From: Lachnospiraceae bacterium
GTDB lineage: Bacteria > Bacillota > Clostridia > Lachnospirales > Lachnospiraceae
Assembly: GCA_022792335.1 (NCBI GenBank)
Contig: JAAWAV010000029.1
Location: 1 to 42,707 of the forward strand
Length of the DNA stretch: 42,707 nt
Direction of reading: 5' to 3'
Positions 31,013 through 39,491 of this stretch are shown piece by piece. The stretch's first letter is position 1. Each line of letters begins with the position of its first letter. A program made the position numbers and the translations under genes. A model generated the notes under the pieces. That model was not told the origin of the DNA. It saw nothing but the letters and a program-made list of their open reading frames with translations, and made no database searches.

Positions 31013-33436
31013 TCAGAAAATTGTTCTCTTCCTGTTCTGTTTTCTCACACACGCTCCTTCTCGTTTTCCTCTCCAGTATAAGGCGGCCGCGTCAATTCCT
31101 CTTCTCATAAACAACAGGCAGGGGCCGGACGCTCCCATAATTGCGAACAGGATTATCATCTGTGTAAACTGCAAAGGCACCAGCGAATAAAGCTGACGTC
31201 CCAGTAAAAGAATATTGGCGATTAGAAGCGCCGCCATCATAAACCACAGGAAAAAGCGTTTTTTATCAAAAGGCTGACAGACTCCCGCCAACACCAAAAG
31301 CCCGACAAATCCCACGGCAATCCCAGCCATGGTATTCATAACTTCCACCGGATATCCCATAGCTTCACAGACAATCGAGACTGCCAGTACTGCCAGCACA
31401 TTGGTCAGCCCCCCCGGCAGCGCCTTATCCATCACATTCAAAATAAACCGGCCCCGAATCCGATCTGCCCCCGGTTCAAGGGCCAGGAAAAAGGACGGAA
31501 TCCCGATGGTAAATCCTCCAATCATGGTAAGCTGAATCGGAGTCAACGGATATGTCAGCGGTGCAAACAGCAAAATAACCGTCAGTACAAAGGAAAAAAT
31601 ATTTTTCACCAGGAAAAGGGCCGCCGCCCGCTCAATATTGTTAATAACCCGGCGGCCTTCAGCCACTATTTCCGGCATCGCCGAAAAATCTGAATCCATC
31701 AGAACCAGATGGGCCGCATGGCAGGCCGCTTCGCTTCCGGAAGCCATAGCCACGCTACAGTCGGCATCCTTTAACGCCAGTATGTCGTTGACCCCGTCGC
31801 CTGTCATGGCCACCGTATGTCCGTTCTGCTTTAACGCTTTCACAATCTGTCTCTTCTGTTCCGGCGTCACCCGGCCAAATACCGTATAGGTTTCCACTGC
31901 CTTCAAAAGTTCTGCTTCTGTCTCAAATTTTCTGGCGTCTGCAAACTGCTCTGCTCCGGTAATGCCTGCCTGCGCCGCGATTTTTGCCACTGCCGCCGGA
32001 TGATCACCGGAAATCACTTTGACGCTCACTCCCTGTTCTTCAAAAAATCGAAATGTGGCTTCCGCATTTTCCCGAATATTGTTGGCAATGACAAAGAATG
32101 CCAGCGGGTGAATCACTCCCGTCAGTGCTTTTCCTTCTTCCGGATTTCCGTCAAAAGAGGCGGCCAGGATCACTCGCTCCCCTCTCTTTGCATACTCTAC
32201 AAGCTCCCTGGAAAGTTTTGGATACTGCTCGCCCAACAGTACCTCCGGCGCTCCCATGACATAAGCCCCTCTGTCTTTAAATACGACTGCGCTCCATTTG
32301 GTCTTTGACTGAAAAGGGATCGCCCGGATCGCATCCCAGTCCCTCTCCTTCCCGGCCCCGTTCTCAAGTTCCGAATCTGCCCCTCGTTCTGCATAGTAGC
32401 GCCGGATTGCCATCGCGGTCTCATTATCCGCCTCCAGGACTCTGTGATATTGCCACAGCAGCTCCGTCACAAAATCCTCGCCCAGTCTCTCGTCCAGGCA
32501 GATCACCTGGGAAACCTGCATCTGCGGCTCCGTAATGGTTCCTGTTTTGTCCACACAAAGCACATCTATCCTCGCCAGAGTCTCAATACAGCTCATTTCA
32601 TGGACCACCGTATTCCTTTTTGCCAGACGCATCACACTCAAGGCCAGGGCCACGCTGGTCAGAAGATAAAGGCCTTCCGGAATCATTCCCACCAGCGCGG
32701 CGATCACTGCCACTGTCGATTCCGAAATATCCAGTTCCATAATCCAGTGCTGTTTCCAAAATAAAAACAGCCCCATGGGAATCAAAAGCACTGCGATTAC
32801 ATGGAGAATCTTATCCAGTGCCTCCATCATTTCTGACTTTTTTCCAAATCCCTTTTTTCTGGCTTCTATTGTCAGTTTCGAGACATAAGACTCTGCCCCT
32901 ACATGAGTTAGTCTTGCCAGGCATCGCCCTGATAAGAGAAAGCTTCCTGATCTTAACTCATCTCCCGGCTTTTTATAGACTGCGTCAGCTTCTCCGGTGA
33001 TCAGCGCTTCACTGACCCTGGCCTCCCCCTCCTCAAGCACTGCGTCTGCCGGAATCTGAGCCCCTGCCCGAAAACACACCAAGTCGTCCTGTACCAGTTC
33101 CTCTGACACAAGGATCTGTTCTTCTCCGTCCCGGATAACTGGATAACCGGCCTCAGACAACAAAGACAGCCTGTCCACCTCTCTCTTGGAACGGATCTGC
33201 TGCACAACGCCAATCGCCGCATTGACCGCCACAGCAACCAGAAACAGCATCTGTTTATACCGTCCCACCAGAATCAGGCAAACTGCCAGCACCGCGAATA
33301 TAAAATTAAAAAAAGTAAATACATTGCCTGCAACGATCTCTCCCACCGACTTGGAGGGCGCTTCCACCGGAAGATTCTGTAAACCGGATTTCTTCCTCTG
33401 CTCTGCCTGCTCTCCGGTCAATCCCTTCACAAACAT
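31013..33436 (-). CDS. Cation-translocating P-type ATPase, CtpE-like
   Basis: The 807-residue membrane pump has the phosphorylation motif D296-K-T-G-T-I-T, the M4 ion site I252-P-E-G-L, the hinge M-T-G-D-G-V-N-D, and the actuator loop reading I-T-G-E-A rather than T-G-E-S, a variant I recall in CtpE-like pumps. Mycobacterial CtpE has been linked to calcium uptake; here the ion is unknown. There are about eight or ten membrane helices. A 17-bp-spaced promoter lies in the loop of the preceding gene's terminator. The start at 33436 follows GAGGAGG. Confidence 0.92.
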   Translation of the reverse strand: MFVKGLTGEQAEQRKKSGLQNLPVEAPSKSVGEIVAGNVFTFFNFIFAVLAVCLILVGRYKQMLFLVAVAVNAAIGVVQQIRSKREVDRLSLLSEAGYPVIRDGEEQILVSEELVQDDLVCFRAGAQIPADAVLEEGEARVSEALITGEADAVYKKPGDELRSGSFLLSGRCLARLTHVGAESYVSKLTIEARKKGFGKKSEMMEALDKILHVIAVLLIPMGLFLFWKQHWIMELDISESTVAVIAALVGMIPEGLYLLTSVALALSVMRLAKRNTVVHEMSCIETLARIDVLCVDKTGTITEPQMQVSQVICLDERLGEDFVTELLWQYHRVLEADNETAMAIRRYYAERGADSELENGAGKERDWDAIRAIPFQSKTKWSAVVFKDRGAYVMGAPEVLLGEQYPKLSRELVEYAKRGERVILAASFDGNPEEGKALTGVIHPLAFFVIANNIRENAEATFRFFEEQGVSVKVISGDHPAAVAKIAAQAGITGAEQFADARKFETEAELLKAVETYTVFGRVTPEQKRQIVKALKQNGHTVAMTGDGVNDILALKDADCSVAMASGSEAACHAAHLVLMDSDFSAMPEIVAEGRRVINNIERAAALFLVKNIFSFVLTVILLFAPLTYPLTPIQLTMIGGFTIGIPSFFLALEPGADRIRGRFILNVMDKALPGGLTNVLAVLAVSIVCEAMGYPVEVMNTMAGIAVGFVGLLVLAGVCQPFDKKRFFLWFMMAALLIANILLLGRQLYSLVPLQFTQMIILFAIMGASGPCLLFMRRGIDAAALYWRGKREGACVRKQNRKRTIF

Positions 33437-33524
33437 TTCCTCCTCTTTGGTAATACCAATACTCTCTGAGCACGAATCTGCTTTAAATACGAATGCCTTC
33501 TGAATCAGAGTACCTTCTTAATAT

Positions 33525-33553
33525 AGTATAAAAAATGAATGCCCGACTGTCAA
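33525..33553 (-). promoter_or_regulatory. Promoter of the P-type ATPase gene
   Basis: On the minus strand TTGACA (33553-33548) and TATACT (33530-33525) with 17-base spacing. The -35 box is exactly the loop of the terminator hairpin at 33539-33563. Confidence 0.8.
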
Positions 33554-33563
33554 CGTCAGGCAT
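33530..33563 (-). terminator. Terminator of the CotJB-like gene
   Basis: On the minus strand ATGCCTGAC (33563-33555) pairs with GTCGGGCAT (33547-33539) with one mismatch, loop GTTGACA, followed by TCATTTTTTA. The stem and T run suit an intrinsic terminator. Confidence 0.7.
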
Positions 33564-33571
33564 CCCTCCTT

Positions 33572-33799
33572 TTATCCTCTGAAATTTTGTTTTTCAAACA
33601 TCTCCAGAAGCTCTTTCCTCTCAGCGCTATAAGCGTCGAACCATCCGACTGCCCGCTCGTCGGCAGGATGAGAATCCAGGTAAACCGCCAGATCATTTAA
33701 CAGAAAGCTGACTTCGTTCAATTTTTCCAGCGTTCTGCTGCCTTCGTTCCAGTTTTTTTCACAAGCCTCACCGTCGTAACAGGTATCTATCATCGCCAT
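33572..33799 (-). CDS. CotJB-like spore coat protein
   Basis: The 75-residue protein has the core of the CotJB family: L-N-E-V-S-F-L-L-N-D-L at about 28-38, followed by Y-L-D-S-H-P-A-D (residues 40-47), then a tyrosine-containing helix and M-F-E-K near the end. The usual C-terminal Y-G-P-L is replaced by N-F-R-G. In Bacillus CotJA-CotJB-CotJC form an operon whose products enter the spore coat; no cotJA or cotJC is here. The start could be 33799 or the second ATG at 33793, which has better spacing from GAGGAG. Confidence 0.65.
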   Translation of the reverse strand: MAMIDTCYDGEACEKNWNEGSRTLEKLNEVSFLLNDLAVYLDSHPADERAVGWFDAYSAERKELLEMFEKQNFRG

Positions 33800-33852
33800 T
33801 CTCCTCTCTGTTGTCCCTGTGTTTCTTAGTATGGCAGTTTTGAATCCATTCC

Positions 33853-33884
33853 ATCCTTCTTTGGAAGGATTTTTCTGTTTTCTG
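33853..33884 (+). terminator. Terminator-like hairpin without a gene upstream
   Basis: ATCCTTC (33853-33859) pairs with GAAGGAT (33864-33870), followed by TTTTCTGTTTT. On the plus strand no gene leads into it; the nearest plus gene ends at 30319. It could end a small unrecognised transcript or act as an attenuator before the 48-codon gene. Confidence 0.45.
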
Positions 33885-34027
33885 TCACGTTTCTCACCAG
33901 AGCTTATATTGGTCTTGTTTTGTATGAATTTGTCGATAATTTCCGCTATACTTTTCCTCCATTTTACACTATAATAGTTCTATAAGTTTCAAAGAGCTTA
34001 AGACTAAATAAATTGGGGGTTGAAGAT

Positions 34028-34174
34028 ATGGATAAGGGCTCCAGAAATGAAGAAGCCATGCAGGACCGAATCCAGACCTTGGAAACTGAAAATGCACGGC
34101 TTTACCAGATTGTCCGACAACTGAATGTCACTTTACAAAAACTCATTGAAACCTATGTATTGCCTGAAAAATAG
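34028..34174 (+). CDS. 48-residue zipper-like small protein
   Basis: ATG at 34028 opens a frame of 48 codons ending at TAG 34172-34174. GGGGG lies about eight bases upstream, and a TATAAT box lies near 33970. The protein is acidic at the start, then forms one amphipathic helix with Leu, Ile and Val in heptad spacing (L-E-T-E-N-A-R-L-Y-Q-I-V-R-Q-L-N-V-T-L) and ends V-L-P-E-K. A strong terminator follows 22 bases later. It looks like a genuine small gene with a dimerising coiled coil; the function is unknown. Confidence 0.6.
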   Translation: MDKGSRNEEAMQDRIQTLETENARLYQIVRQLNVTLQKLIETYVLPEK

Positions 34175-34196
34175 CTGTTGCTAAACATAACATCCA

Positions 34197-34250
34197 AAAA
34201 GAGATATCTCAAAAAGCAGCTTTGGGGTCTGCGAAAGAGATATCTCTTTT
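34197..34250 (+). terminator. Terminator after the 48-codon gene
   Basis: AAAAGAGATATCTC (34197-34210) pairs with GAGATATCTCTTTT (34237-34250). Each arm is also a palindrome (GAGATATCTC). It ends in a T run on the plus strand. Confidence 0.75.
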
Positions 34251-34350
34251 GGAGAGGCACTGACGATTGCAGTCCTGTGCTTTCGTGCAAATACATGCAG
34301 ATGGAAGTATACTTCTCTGTCAGTTGAGGATAATGGGAGCGCTTGTTACG

Positions 34351-34806
34351 ATGCTTTTAAGACTATACCAGCCGTCCGATTGCAAAATACTTGCAGAGCT
34401 ATTTTATCACACGGTCCACACAATTAACGCAAAAGATTATTCAGAAAGACAGGTCCATGCGTGGGCAGACGGCCATATAGATTTGAACAGATGGAACGAA
34501 TCGTTTCTGTCCCATCACACAACAGTTGCGGAAATAAACGGCGTCATCGCAGGTTTTGGCGATATCGATCAAACCGGTTATCTGGATCGCCTATATGTCC
34601 ATTCTGACTACCAGCGCCTTGGAATCGCCACTGCTCTTTGCAATGAACTGGAGCGTTCTGTAAATTCCCCGAAAATTATTACGCGCGCGTCGATAACTGC
34701 ACTGGGATTTTTTAAGAAAAGAGGTTATAAAGTCGTAAAAGAGCAACAGGTACAACGACATCATATCTTTCTTACAAACTATAGAATGGAATATTTTCGT
34801 CCATAA
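34351..34806 (+). CDS. GNAT family N-acetyltransferase
   Basis: From ATG at 34351 this is a 151-residue single-domain GNAT enzyme. The acetyl-CoA loop is visible as L-Y-V-H-S-D-Y-Q-R-L-G-I-A-T-A-L near residues 81-96, and the final F-F-K-K-R-G-Y is the conserved end of the fold. The substrate is unknown. The frame is open upstream to 34267, but the N-terminal extension has no GNAT character; ATG at 34333 with GAGG close by is a second choice. It stands alone and convergent with the methyltransferase gene. Confidence 0.85.
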   Translation: MLLRLYQPSDCKILAELFYHTVHTINAKDYSERQVHAWADGHIDLNRWNESFLSHHTTVAEINGVIAGFGDIDQTGYLDRLYVHSDYQRLGIATALCNELERSVNSPKIITRASITALGFFKKRGYKVVKEQQVQRHHIFLTNYRMEYFRP

Positions 34807-34910
34807 CTGCCTACTAACCCGGCAGCATCTTTATTGAAACAGTTCTGACATGAAGAAAGGGACGCATTTTAATGTCTCAGGACACTTCGATACGATGTTT
34901 TCAAAATCTT

Positions 34911-35714
34911 CTATTTGCCATTTGTCACCTTCTCCAATCTTTTCCTAGATATTTTCAAATAGTTTTCGTTTACATCCATTCCAATAAACTTTCTCCCAAA
35001 CCGTAGAGCTTCCACTCCAGTAGTTCCGGAACCACAAAATGGATCCAAAACCGTCTGTCCTTCCTCTGTAGACGCCAATACGATTCTTTCCAGCAGATAT
35101 TCCGGCTTTTGTGTCGGATGTTTCCCCTCTGTTTTCTCTGACGGCCTGGTCAGTGAACCTGTCCACACATCCTTCATCTGCCTTCCATCATTCATTTCTT
35201 TCATTTTCTGATAATTAAAAAGATGTCGGGAGTTCTTTTCGTTTTTCTTTGCCCATAAAATGGTTTCCGTCGAATGTGTAAAGCATCGACACGCCAAGTT
35301 TGGCGGTGGATTTGTTTTCTGCCAGGTAATGTTGTTGATGATCTTAAAGCCCTCCTGCTCCAGCGCCATACCAATTGAATATATATTATGTAAGGTCCCT
35401 GATATCCAAATCGTACCGTTTCCTTTCAGTACTCTTTTGCATCGCCTAATCCATTTTCTATTAAATCTGTGCTTTTCTTCGACACTGGTTCCATATTCGG
35501 AAAGCTTATCCCATGAGCCTTTATTTACTGAGACCATTTTTCCTCCCTGACAGGTGATACCATCATTGCTTAAGAAGTAAGGCGGGTCTGCAAATATCAT
35601 ATCTACAGATTCCTGTTTCATTCTGGCCAAAATTTTAAAGGAATCCCCCAGTATCAACTGTGATTCTTCTGTCTCGAAATATAATGGCACACTCTTTGTA
35701 AATAAGTTTTCCAT
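34911..35714 (-). CDS. DpnA-like DNA adenine methyltransferase (GATC-type), orphan
   Basis: The 267-residue protein is a beta-class N6/N4 methyltransferase: D43-P-P-Y46 precedes the AdoMet site D-P-F-C-G-S-G-T-T-G near 230. Almost every segment recalls DpnA (M2.DpnII), the second methylase of the DpnII system, which modifies GATC and also acts on single-stranded DNA. Shared stretches include F-A-D-P-P-Y-F-L-S-N, N-I-T-W-Q-K-T-N-P and T-H-S-T-E-T-I-L-W-A. No DpnM-type methylase or restriction gene is next to it, so it appears solitary. GATC specificity is inferred from this resemblance. Confidence 0.88.
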   Translation of the reverse strand: MENLFTKSVPLYFETEESQLILGDSFKILARMKQESVDMIFADPPYFLSNDGITCQGGKMVSVNKGSWDKLSEYGTSVEEKHRFNRKWIRRCKRVLKGNGTIWISGTLHNIYSIGMALEQEGFKIINNITWQKTNPPPNLACRCFTHSTETILWAKKNEKNSRHLFNYQKMKEMNDGRQMKDVWTGSLTRPSEKTEGKHPTQKPEYLLERIVLASTEEGQTVLDPFCGSGTTGVEALRFGRKFIGMDVNENYLKISRKRLEKVTNGK

Positions 35715-35845
35715 TCTTTCGACTCCTTCAGATTCTTTTTCTCTCTATCCACAAAACGAACGCCTAAATCTCCGATACCACCGCTTGAGGAGGATACATG
35801 CGCAAAAATAACTGTTGAAACGAAATGCTTTGATACCATCCCCCT

Positions 35846-37195
35846 CTATAAATACTGATACCTGTTTCTGTTTTTCACAAGAAGCGCAACAGAGGCAAAT
35901 ACAGTGATCAGCTCTGACAGCGGAACGGCAAGCCACACTCCGGTTTCCTGAAAAAAGAACGGCAACGTGAGTAAAAAACAGGCAAGAAACACAAACGTCC
36001 GTAAGGAGGAGATGAGCGCTGATGCTTTTCCATTTGAGAGCGCTGTAAAAAATGCGGATACAAAGATATTGATTCCGCTGAAAAGAAAACTGAATGGAAA
36101 GATCCAGAACCCGTCTCGTGCAATGTCATAAACAGACGTGCCCTTCTTCGAGAAGATCCCTACCAATGCCGATCCGAATATCATAGAGAGTGCAAATACT
36201 ATTACCGATACCATTATAATAAAAAAAATACAGATTTTAAATACCTTTTTCAGGCGCTGATGATCGCCAAGCCCATAGTGATAGCTGATAACTGGAGCAA
36301 CCCCCATGGAAAACCCGATGTATAAAGTAGACAGCAAAAATCCCGTATAGATCATGATTGTAATAGCAGCCACTCCACTTTCTCCCAGCAGTCTCAGCAT
36401 AATCATATTAAAAAATAATGTAGTGACTGCCGTCGCCATCTGGCTTACCATTTCAGAAAAACCGTTAAAGCAGCTCTCAGTTAATACAGAAATGTCTATT
36501 TTCGGCATTCGAAATTTCAGACTTCCATGATTGCCTGCAAAAAAATAGATTCCAGTCAATGCCGGTATCAAATATCCGATTCCTGTTCCGAGCGCCGCTC
36601 CCCTAATTCCCATTTGTAAAGGAACCATGAAAAGATAATCCAAGAACAGATTGGCCACTCCTGCGCTGACTGACAGGACCATTCCAAAGCCGGGACGGCC
36701 CGCGGTAACAATTAAGTTTTGAAAAAGGACCTGAAGCATACTTGCCGGTGTAAAGAGTATCACGACAAGCAAATATTCTTTGCAGTAGGGGAACAACAAG
36801 CCACTCGCACCAAGTCTCCCGAGCAAAGGATCTATGAAAAGTGTCCCGGTAACAGCAATCAACAGACCTATTATCGTCCCTGTAAGAACAATAAAGGTAA
36901 AATCCTGTGAAGCACGTTTTTCTTCTCCAGCCCCCATTTTTCGTGCAATCATCGCACTTCCTCCAGTCGCAAGCATGGTTCCGAGTCCGACGATAAGGTT
37001 GATAACGGGGCAAACAATATTTATCGCAGACAAGGCGTCTGTATTGACAAACCGGGCCACAAAAATGGTATCTACAATGGTATAGAGTCCCATAAATATC
37101 ATCATGACAACTGTCGGAAACGCAAACTTTAATAACGATTTGATGTTAAACTCCTGTGCCAGTGGATTTTCCGGCGATTGTGCATGAGGTTTCAT
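35846..37195 (-). CDS. MATE family efflux transporter
   Basis: The 449-residue protein has about 12 hydrophobic helices in two related halves, with the MATE N-terminal pattern F-A-x-P-T-V-V-M-M near residue 28 and G-x-G-T-M-L-A-T-G-G-S-A in helix 2. It should export drugs or metabolites using a Na+ or H+ gradient. The start follows the stop of the AraC-GNAT gene with no intervening base, which makes a two-gene operon likely. The regulator may therefore control the transporter. Confidence 0.92.
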   Translation of the reverse strand: MKPHAQSPENPLAQEFNIKSLLKFAFPTVVMMIFMGLYTIVDTIFVARFVNTDALSAINIVCPVINLIVGLGTMLATGGSAMIARKMGAGEEKRASQDFTFIVLTGTIIGLLIAVTGTLFIDPLLGRLGASGLLFPYCKEYLLVVILFTPASMLQVLFQNLIVTAGRPGFGMVLSVSAGVANLFLDYLFMVPLQMGIRGAALGTGIGYLIPALTGIYFFAGNHGSLKFRMPKIDISVLTESCFNGFSEMVSQMATAVTTLFFNMIMLRLLGESGVAAITIMIYTGFLLSTLYIGFSMGVAPVISYHYGLGDHQRLKKVFKICIFFIIMVSVIVFALSMIFGSALVGIFSKKGTSVYDIARDGFWIFPFSFLFSGINIFVSAFFTALSNGKASALISSLRTFVFLACFLLTLPFFFQETGVWLAVPLSELITVFASVALLVKNRNRYQYL

Positions 37196-38053
37196 CTATC
37201 CTGTCTCCTCCAAATTTTCTTTTTTTAAAATCAAACGCTGTGTGGGATATCCAAATTCAACCAGTAGATCTGCTTCTGTAAAGCCAAGTTTTTTGAGCGT
37301 ATCTCGATAACCTGTGTCTGCTTTATCACCTTCCCGAAAGGTTGTAATGCTCACATCTTTGTCAATATCTCTACATTCTTCCAGAGCTCTTCGTATAAAT
37401 GCTTTTGCAATCCCCTGTTTCCTGTATTGTGGATGCACTCCCAGAAAGTCTATGCCGCCTGTTTTCTCATGAAATGCCATGGCGCCGACTGCTGTATCTG
37501 CGTCTTTCAAAATCAAGGCCCTTTTGTGGTCAATCGATTCCTGCAGTTTTGTTACATATTGCCTCTCGTCCAAATAAGGAAAACCGTCAATAACAAGAGG
37601 TAGCAGACTCATCCAGTCCGGAATATCGTCCAAGGTGGCAAAAACAATCTGCTTCTGCCAGAAAGCCGCTTTCTCAAATTTCATAGGACTGTTATTCAAA
37701 ACATATCTTAGCTGCAAGGGGTAAAATTCTTCATCCTTCCGATATCTGTTCGGCGTTTTTTTATACATTTCTTTAAATATAGCTGTAAATGCCTGCTGGC
37801 TCTCATATCCGGCAAGAAGGGCAATTTCCATAATCGGTTGATCGGAAAAAATCAGAAGCTTTGCTGCCTCTGTCAACTTCCTGCGCTGTACATAATCATG
37901 TATGGTTATACCAATCTCATGTACAAACATCCGATGTAAATGGTATTTTGAATAGTGCACTGCATTGGCAATCCTATCCAAATCCAAAGTTTCGTTTAAA
38001 TGCTCTTCGATATAATTGATTACTGTGATTACATTGCCAGTCGCGCTTTGCAT
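37196..38053 (-). CDS. AraC-type regulator fused to a GNAT acetyltransferase domain
   Basis: From ATG at 38053 (GGAGG eight bases before) the protein has 285 residues. The first 105 form two AraC helix-turn-helix motifs (L-D-R-I-A-N-A-V-H-Y-S-K-Y-H-L-H-R-M-F and I-M-E-I-A-L-L-A-G-Y). The remaining part has GNAT features: M-A-F-H-E-K-T-G-G-I-D-F-L-G-V-H-P-Q and Y-R-K-Q-G-I-A-K-A-F near 195-225. The GNAT part may sense or modify the substrate of the MATE pump encoded immediately downstream. Fusions of this order exist in Firmicutes, but the ligand is unknown. Confidence 0.85.
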   Translation of the reverse strand: MQSATGNVITVINYIEEHLNETLDLDRIANAVHYSKYHLHRMFVHEIGITIHDYVQRRKLTEAAKLLIFSDQPIMEIALLAGYESQQAFTAIFKEMYKKTPNRYRKDEEFYPLQLRYVLNNSPMKFEKAAFWQKQIVFATLDDIPDWMSLLPLVIDGFPYLDERQYVTKLQESIDHKRALILKDADTAVGAMAFHEKTGGIDFLGVHPQYRKQGIAKAFIRRALEECRDIDKDVSITTFREGDKADTGYRDTLKKLGFTEADLLVEFGYPTQRLILKKENLEETG

Positions 38054-38085
38054 TGCACTCTCCTCCCTTCCTTTCATATGATATC

Positions 38086-38105
38086 AAAAAGAGAGGGCCC
38101 TCTTT
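38086..38105 (-). terminator. Candidate terminator upstream of the AraC-GNAT gene
   Basis: A 12-bp perfect palindrome AGAGGGCCCTCT (38092-38103), flanked on the minus strand by A and T runs (AAAAG before, CTTTTT after). It could end the transcript of the zinc-ribbon gene or be an operator for the AraC-GNAT gene. Confidence 0.45.
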
Positions 38106-38140
38106 TCATCAATCTTGCGGTTTTCCCCTCAATCATATAA

Positions 38141-38174
38141 CATACAGGGTGTAGCAACAGCCACACCCTGTATG
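38141..38174. repeat. 12-bp inverted repeat after the zinc-ribbon gene
   Basis: CATACAGGGTGT (38141-38152) is inverted at 38163-38174 with a ten-base loop. It follows the stop of the zinc-ribbon gene, but there is no T run on the transcribed strand. Confidence 0.6.
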
Positions 38175-38196
38175 AAAAATCAATGCCATTTATCCA

Positions 38197-38469
38197 TTAT
38201 TTTTTCCAGCGTTCCAAAGTCGGGAACCACTCAAGCATGATTTTCCTTGCCTCTTCTTCATTCATATTCTCATTGGCGGCTACCATATTGGGGACGCATA
38301 TCTCAATCATTTCTTCCATGGTCCCTTGGAAAGTATACGCACCGTTTTCAAAGCAGTACCTGCAATATGTTTCGTTCCTGCTGCCGTCAGCGTTTGTGCC
38401 ATACAGTTCGTCTGTATCTCCCATCGGCATACCACAGCACTGACAAAATTTCTGATTCATCCCGCTCAT
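38197..38469 (-). CDS. Small zinc-ribbon protein
   Basis: From ATG at 38469, preceded by GGAGG, the protein has 90 residues. The N-terminal half holds a zinc-ribbon: F-C9-Q-C11-C12-G-M-P-M and Y-C36-R-Y-C39, with D-G-S-R-N between them. The C-terminal half is an acidic helix ending in W-F-P-T-L-E-R-W-K-K. It matches the putative zinc-ribbon domain (zf_ribbon) proteins that are often encoded next to WYL regulators in Firmicutes, as here. The function is unknown. Confidence 0.82.
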   Translation of the reverse strand: MSGMNQKFCQCCGMPMGDTDELYGTNADGSRNETYCRYCFENGAYTFQGTMEEMIEICVPNMVAANENMNEEEARKIMLEWFPTLERWKK

Positions 38470-38594
38470 TTTTCTTACCTCCGTCTTTTCATGTGTTTGC
38501 CTGATGGACAAAAACACGCCGGTCCAGGTCCGTGTGTATCCTTGTCAATCAATGGCATGGTATGAATATAACACATATATCCTGACATCTTTTG

Positions 38595-39491
38595 TCAGTC
38601 TTTATTCTTTTCATAAATCAATTTCGCCTGTTCTGCTATGGTTTCTTTCAAATGAGCGGGGGAAAGGATTTCTACCTGTGTTCCAAAGGACAAAAGAAAC
38701 CCTATTAACCAGGCATCTTCCGGCATATTTGCAGAAACGATGAAATCGCCGTTTTTTTGTGGCTCCACCTGCGTTTTGTCAAACTCGTCATAGACGCGGT
38801 ATGCCATTTCTCCGGAAAACCGAAGAATAATCTGAGGATATTCTCCCTCAAAGCTGTCAATCTGTTTCGGAAAATCGCGATGTGGAAAAGTTTCATTTAA
38901 AATCTCTAAATCTACAATCCTGTTTAGTTTGAATATCCTCCAGTCCTGTTTCTCTGTGCAAAAAGCTTTCAGATACCATGCTTTTGATTTGTAGACCAGT
39001 TTACATGGCTGTATCATTCGTTCGCTTATCGTTTTGTAAGAACTTACGTACCGGATTCTAACCACTCTGCAACGGATGACCGCCGATTTCAGTAATTCAA
39101 ATTTTTCATTGTCAGACTCCTGATTTCCCCATCTGGAAAAATCCACTTCCAACCAGTTCTCCGAACTTAAACGAAACATTGCAGAAAGTTTCTCTAAGGT
39201 TTGGCTGACGTTTATATTTTGTGTAGTATGGATACTCTGTAATGCTGTGAGAATGTTCTGCTTTTCTTCTTCTGATAACAGGACTTTATTCAGGACAAAA
39301 TCATTCATCAAATGAATGCCGCCATTTCTGCCAGTCTCTGTATAAACGGGAATGCCCGCGCCGCTTAGGGAATCAATATCTCTATAAATTGTTCTGACTG
39401 ACACTTCAAACTTTTCTGCTAATTCCGAGGCCGTAGCCTGTCCCTTGTCCAGTAAATAGTACATAATTTTAAATAATCTGCTTTCCTGCAT
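38595..39491 (-). CDS. YafY-type regulator with HTH and WYL domains
   Basis: From ATG at 39491 (GAGAGGG upstream) the protein has 298 residues. Residues 5-60 are a helix-turn-helix domain of the HTH_11 type (A-T-A-S-E-L-A-E-K-F-E-V-S-V-R-T-I-Y-R-D-I). Residues 140-210 are the WYL domain, with the A-W-Y-L-K-A-F motif and the arginines expected to bind a nucleotide or single-stranded nucleic acid ligand. The C-terminal part is the usual extension. It probably controls the adjacent zinc-ribbon gene, which ends the same direction of transcription. Confidence 0.9.
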   Translation of the reverse strand: MQESRLFKIMYYLLDKGQATASELAEKFEVSVRTIYRDIDSLSGAGIPVYTETGRNGGIHLMNDFVLNKVLLSEEEKQNILTALQSIHTTQNINVSQTLEKLSAMFRLSSENWLEVDFSRWGNQESDNEKFELLKSAVIRCRVVRIRYVSSYKTISERMIQPCKLVYKSKAWYLKAFCTEKQDWRIFKLNRIVDLEILNETFPHRDFPKQIDSFEGEYPQIILRFSGEMAYRVYDEFDKTQVEPQKNGDFIVSANMPEDAWLIGFLLSFGTQVEILSPAHLKETIAEQAKLIYEKNKD

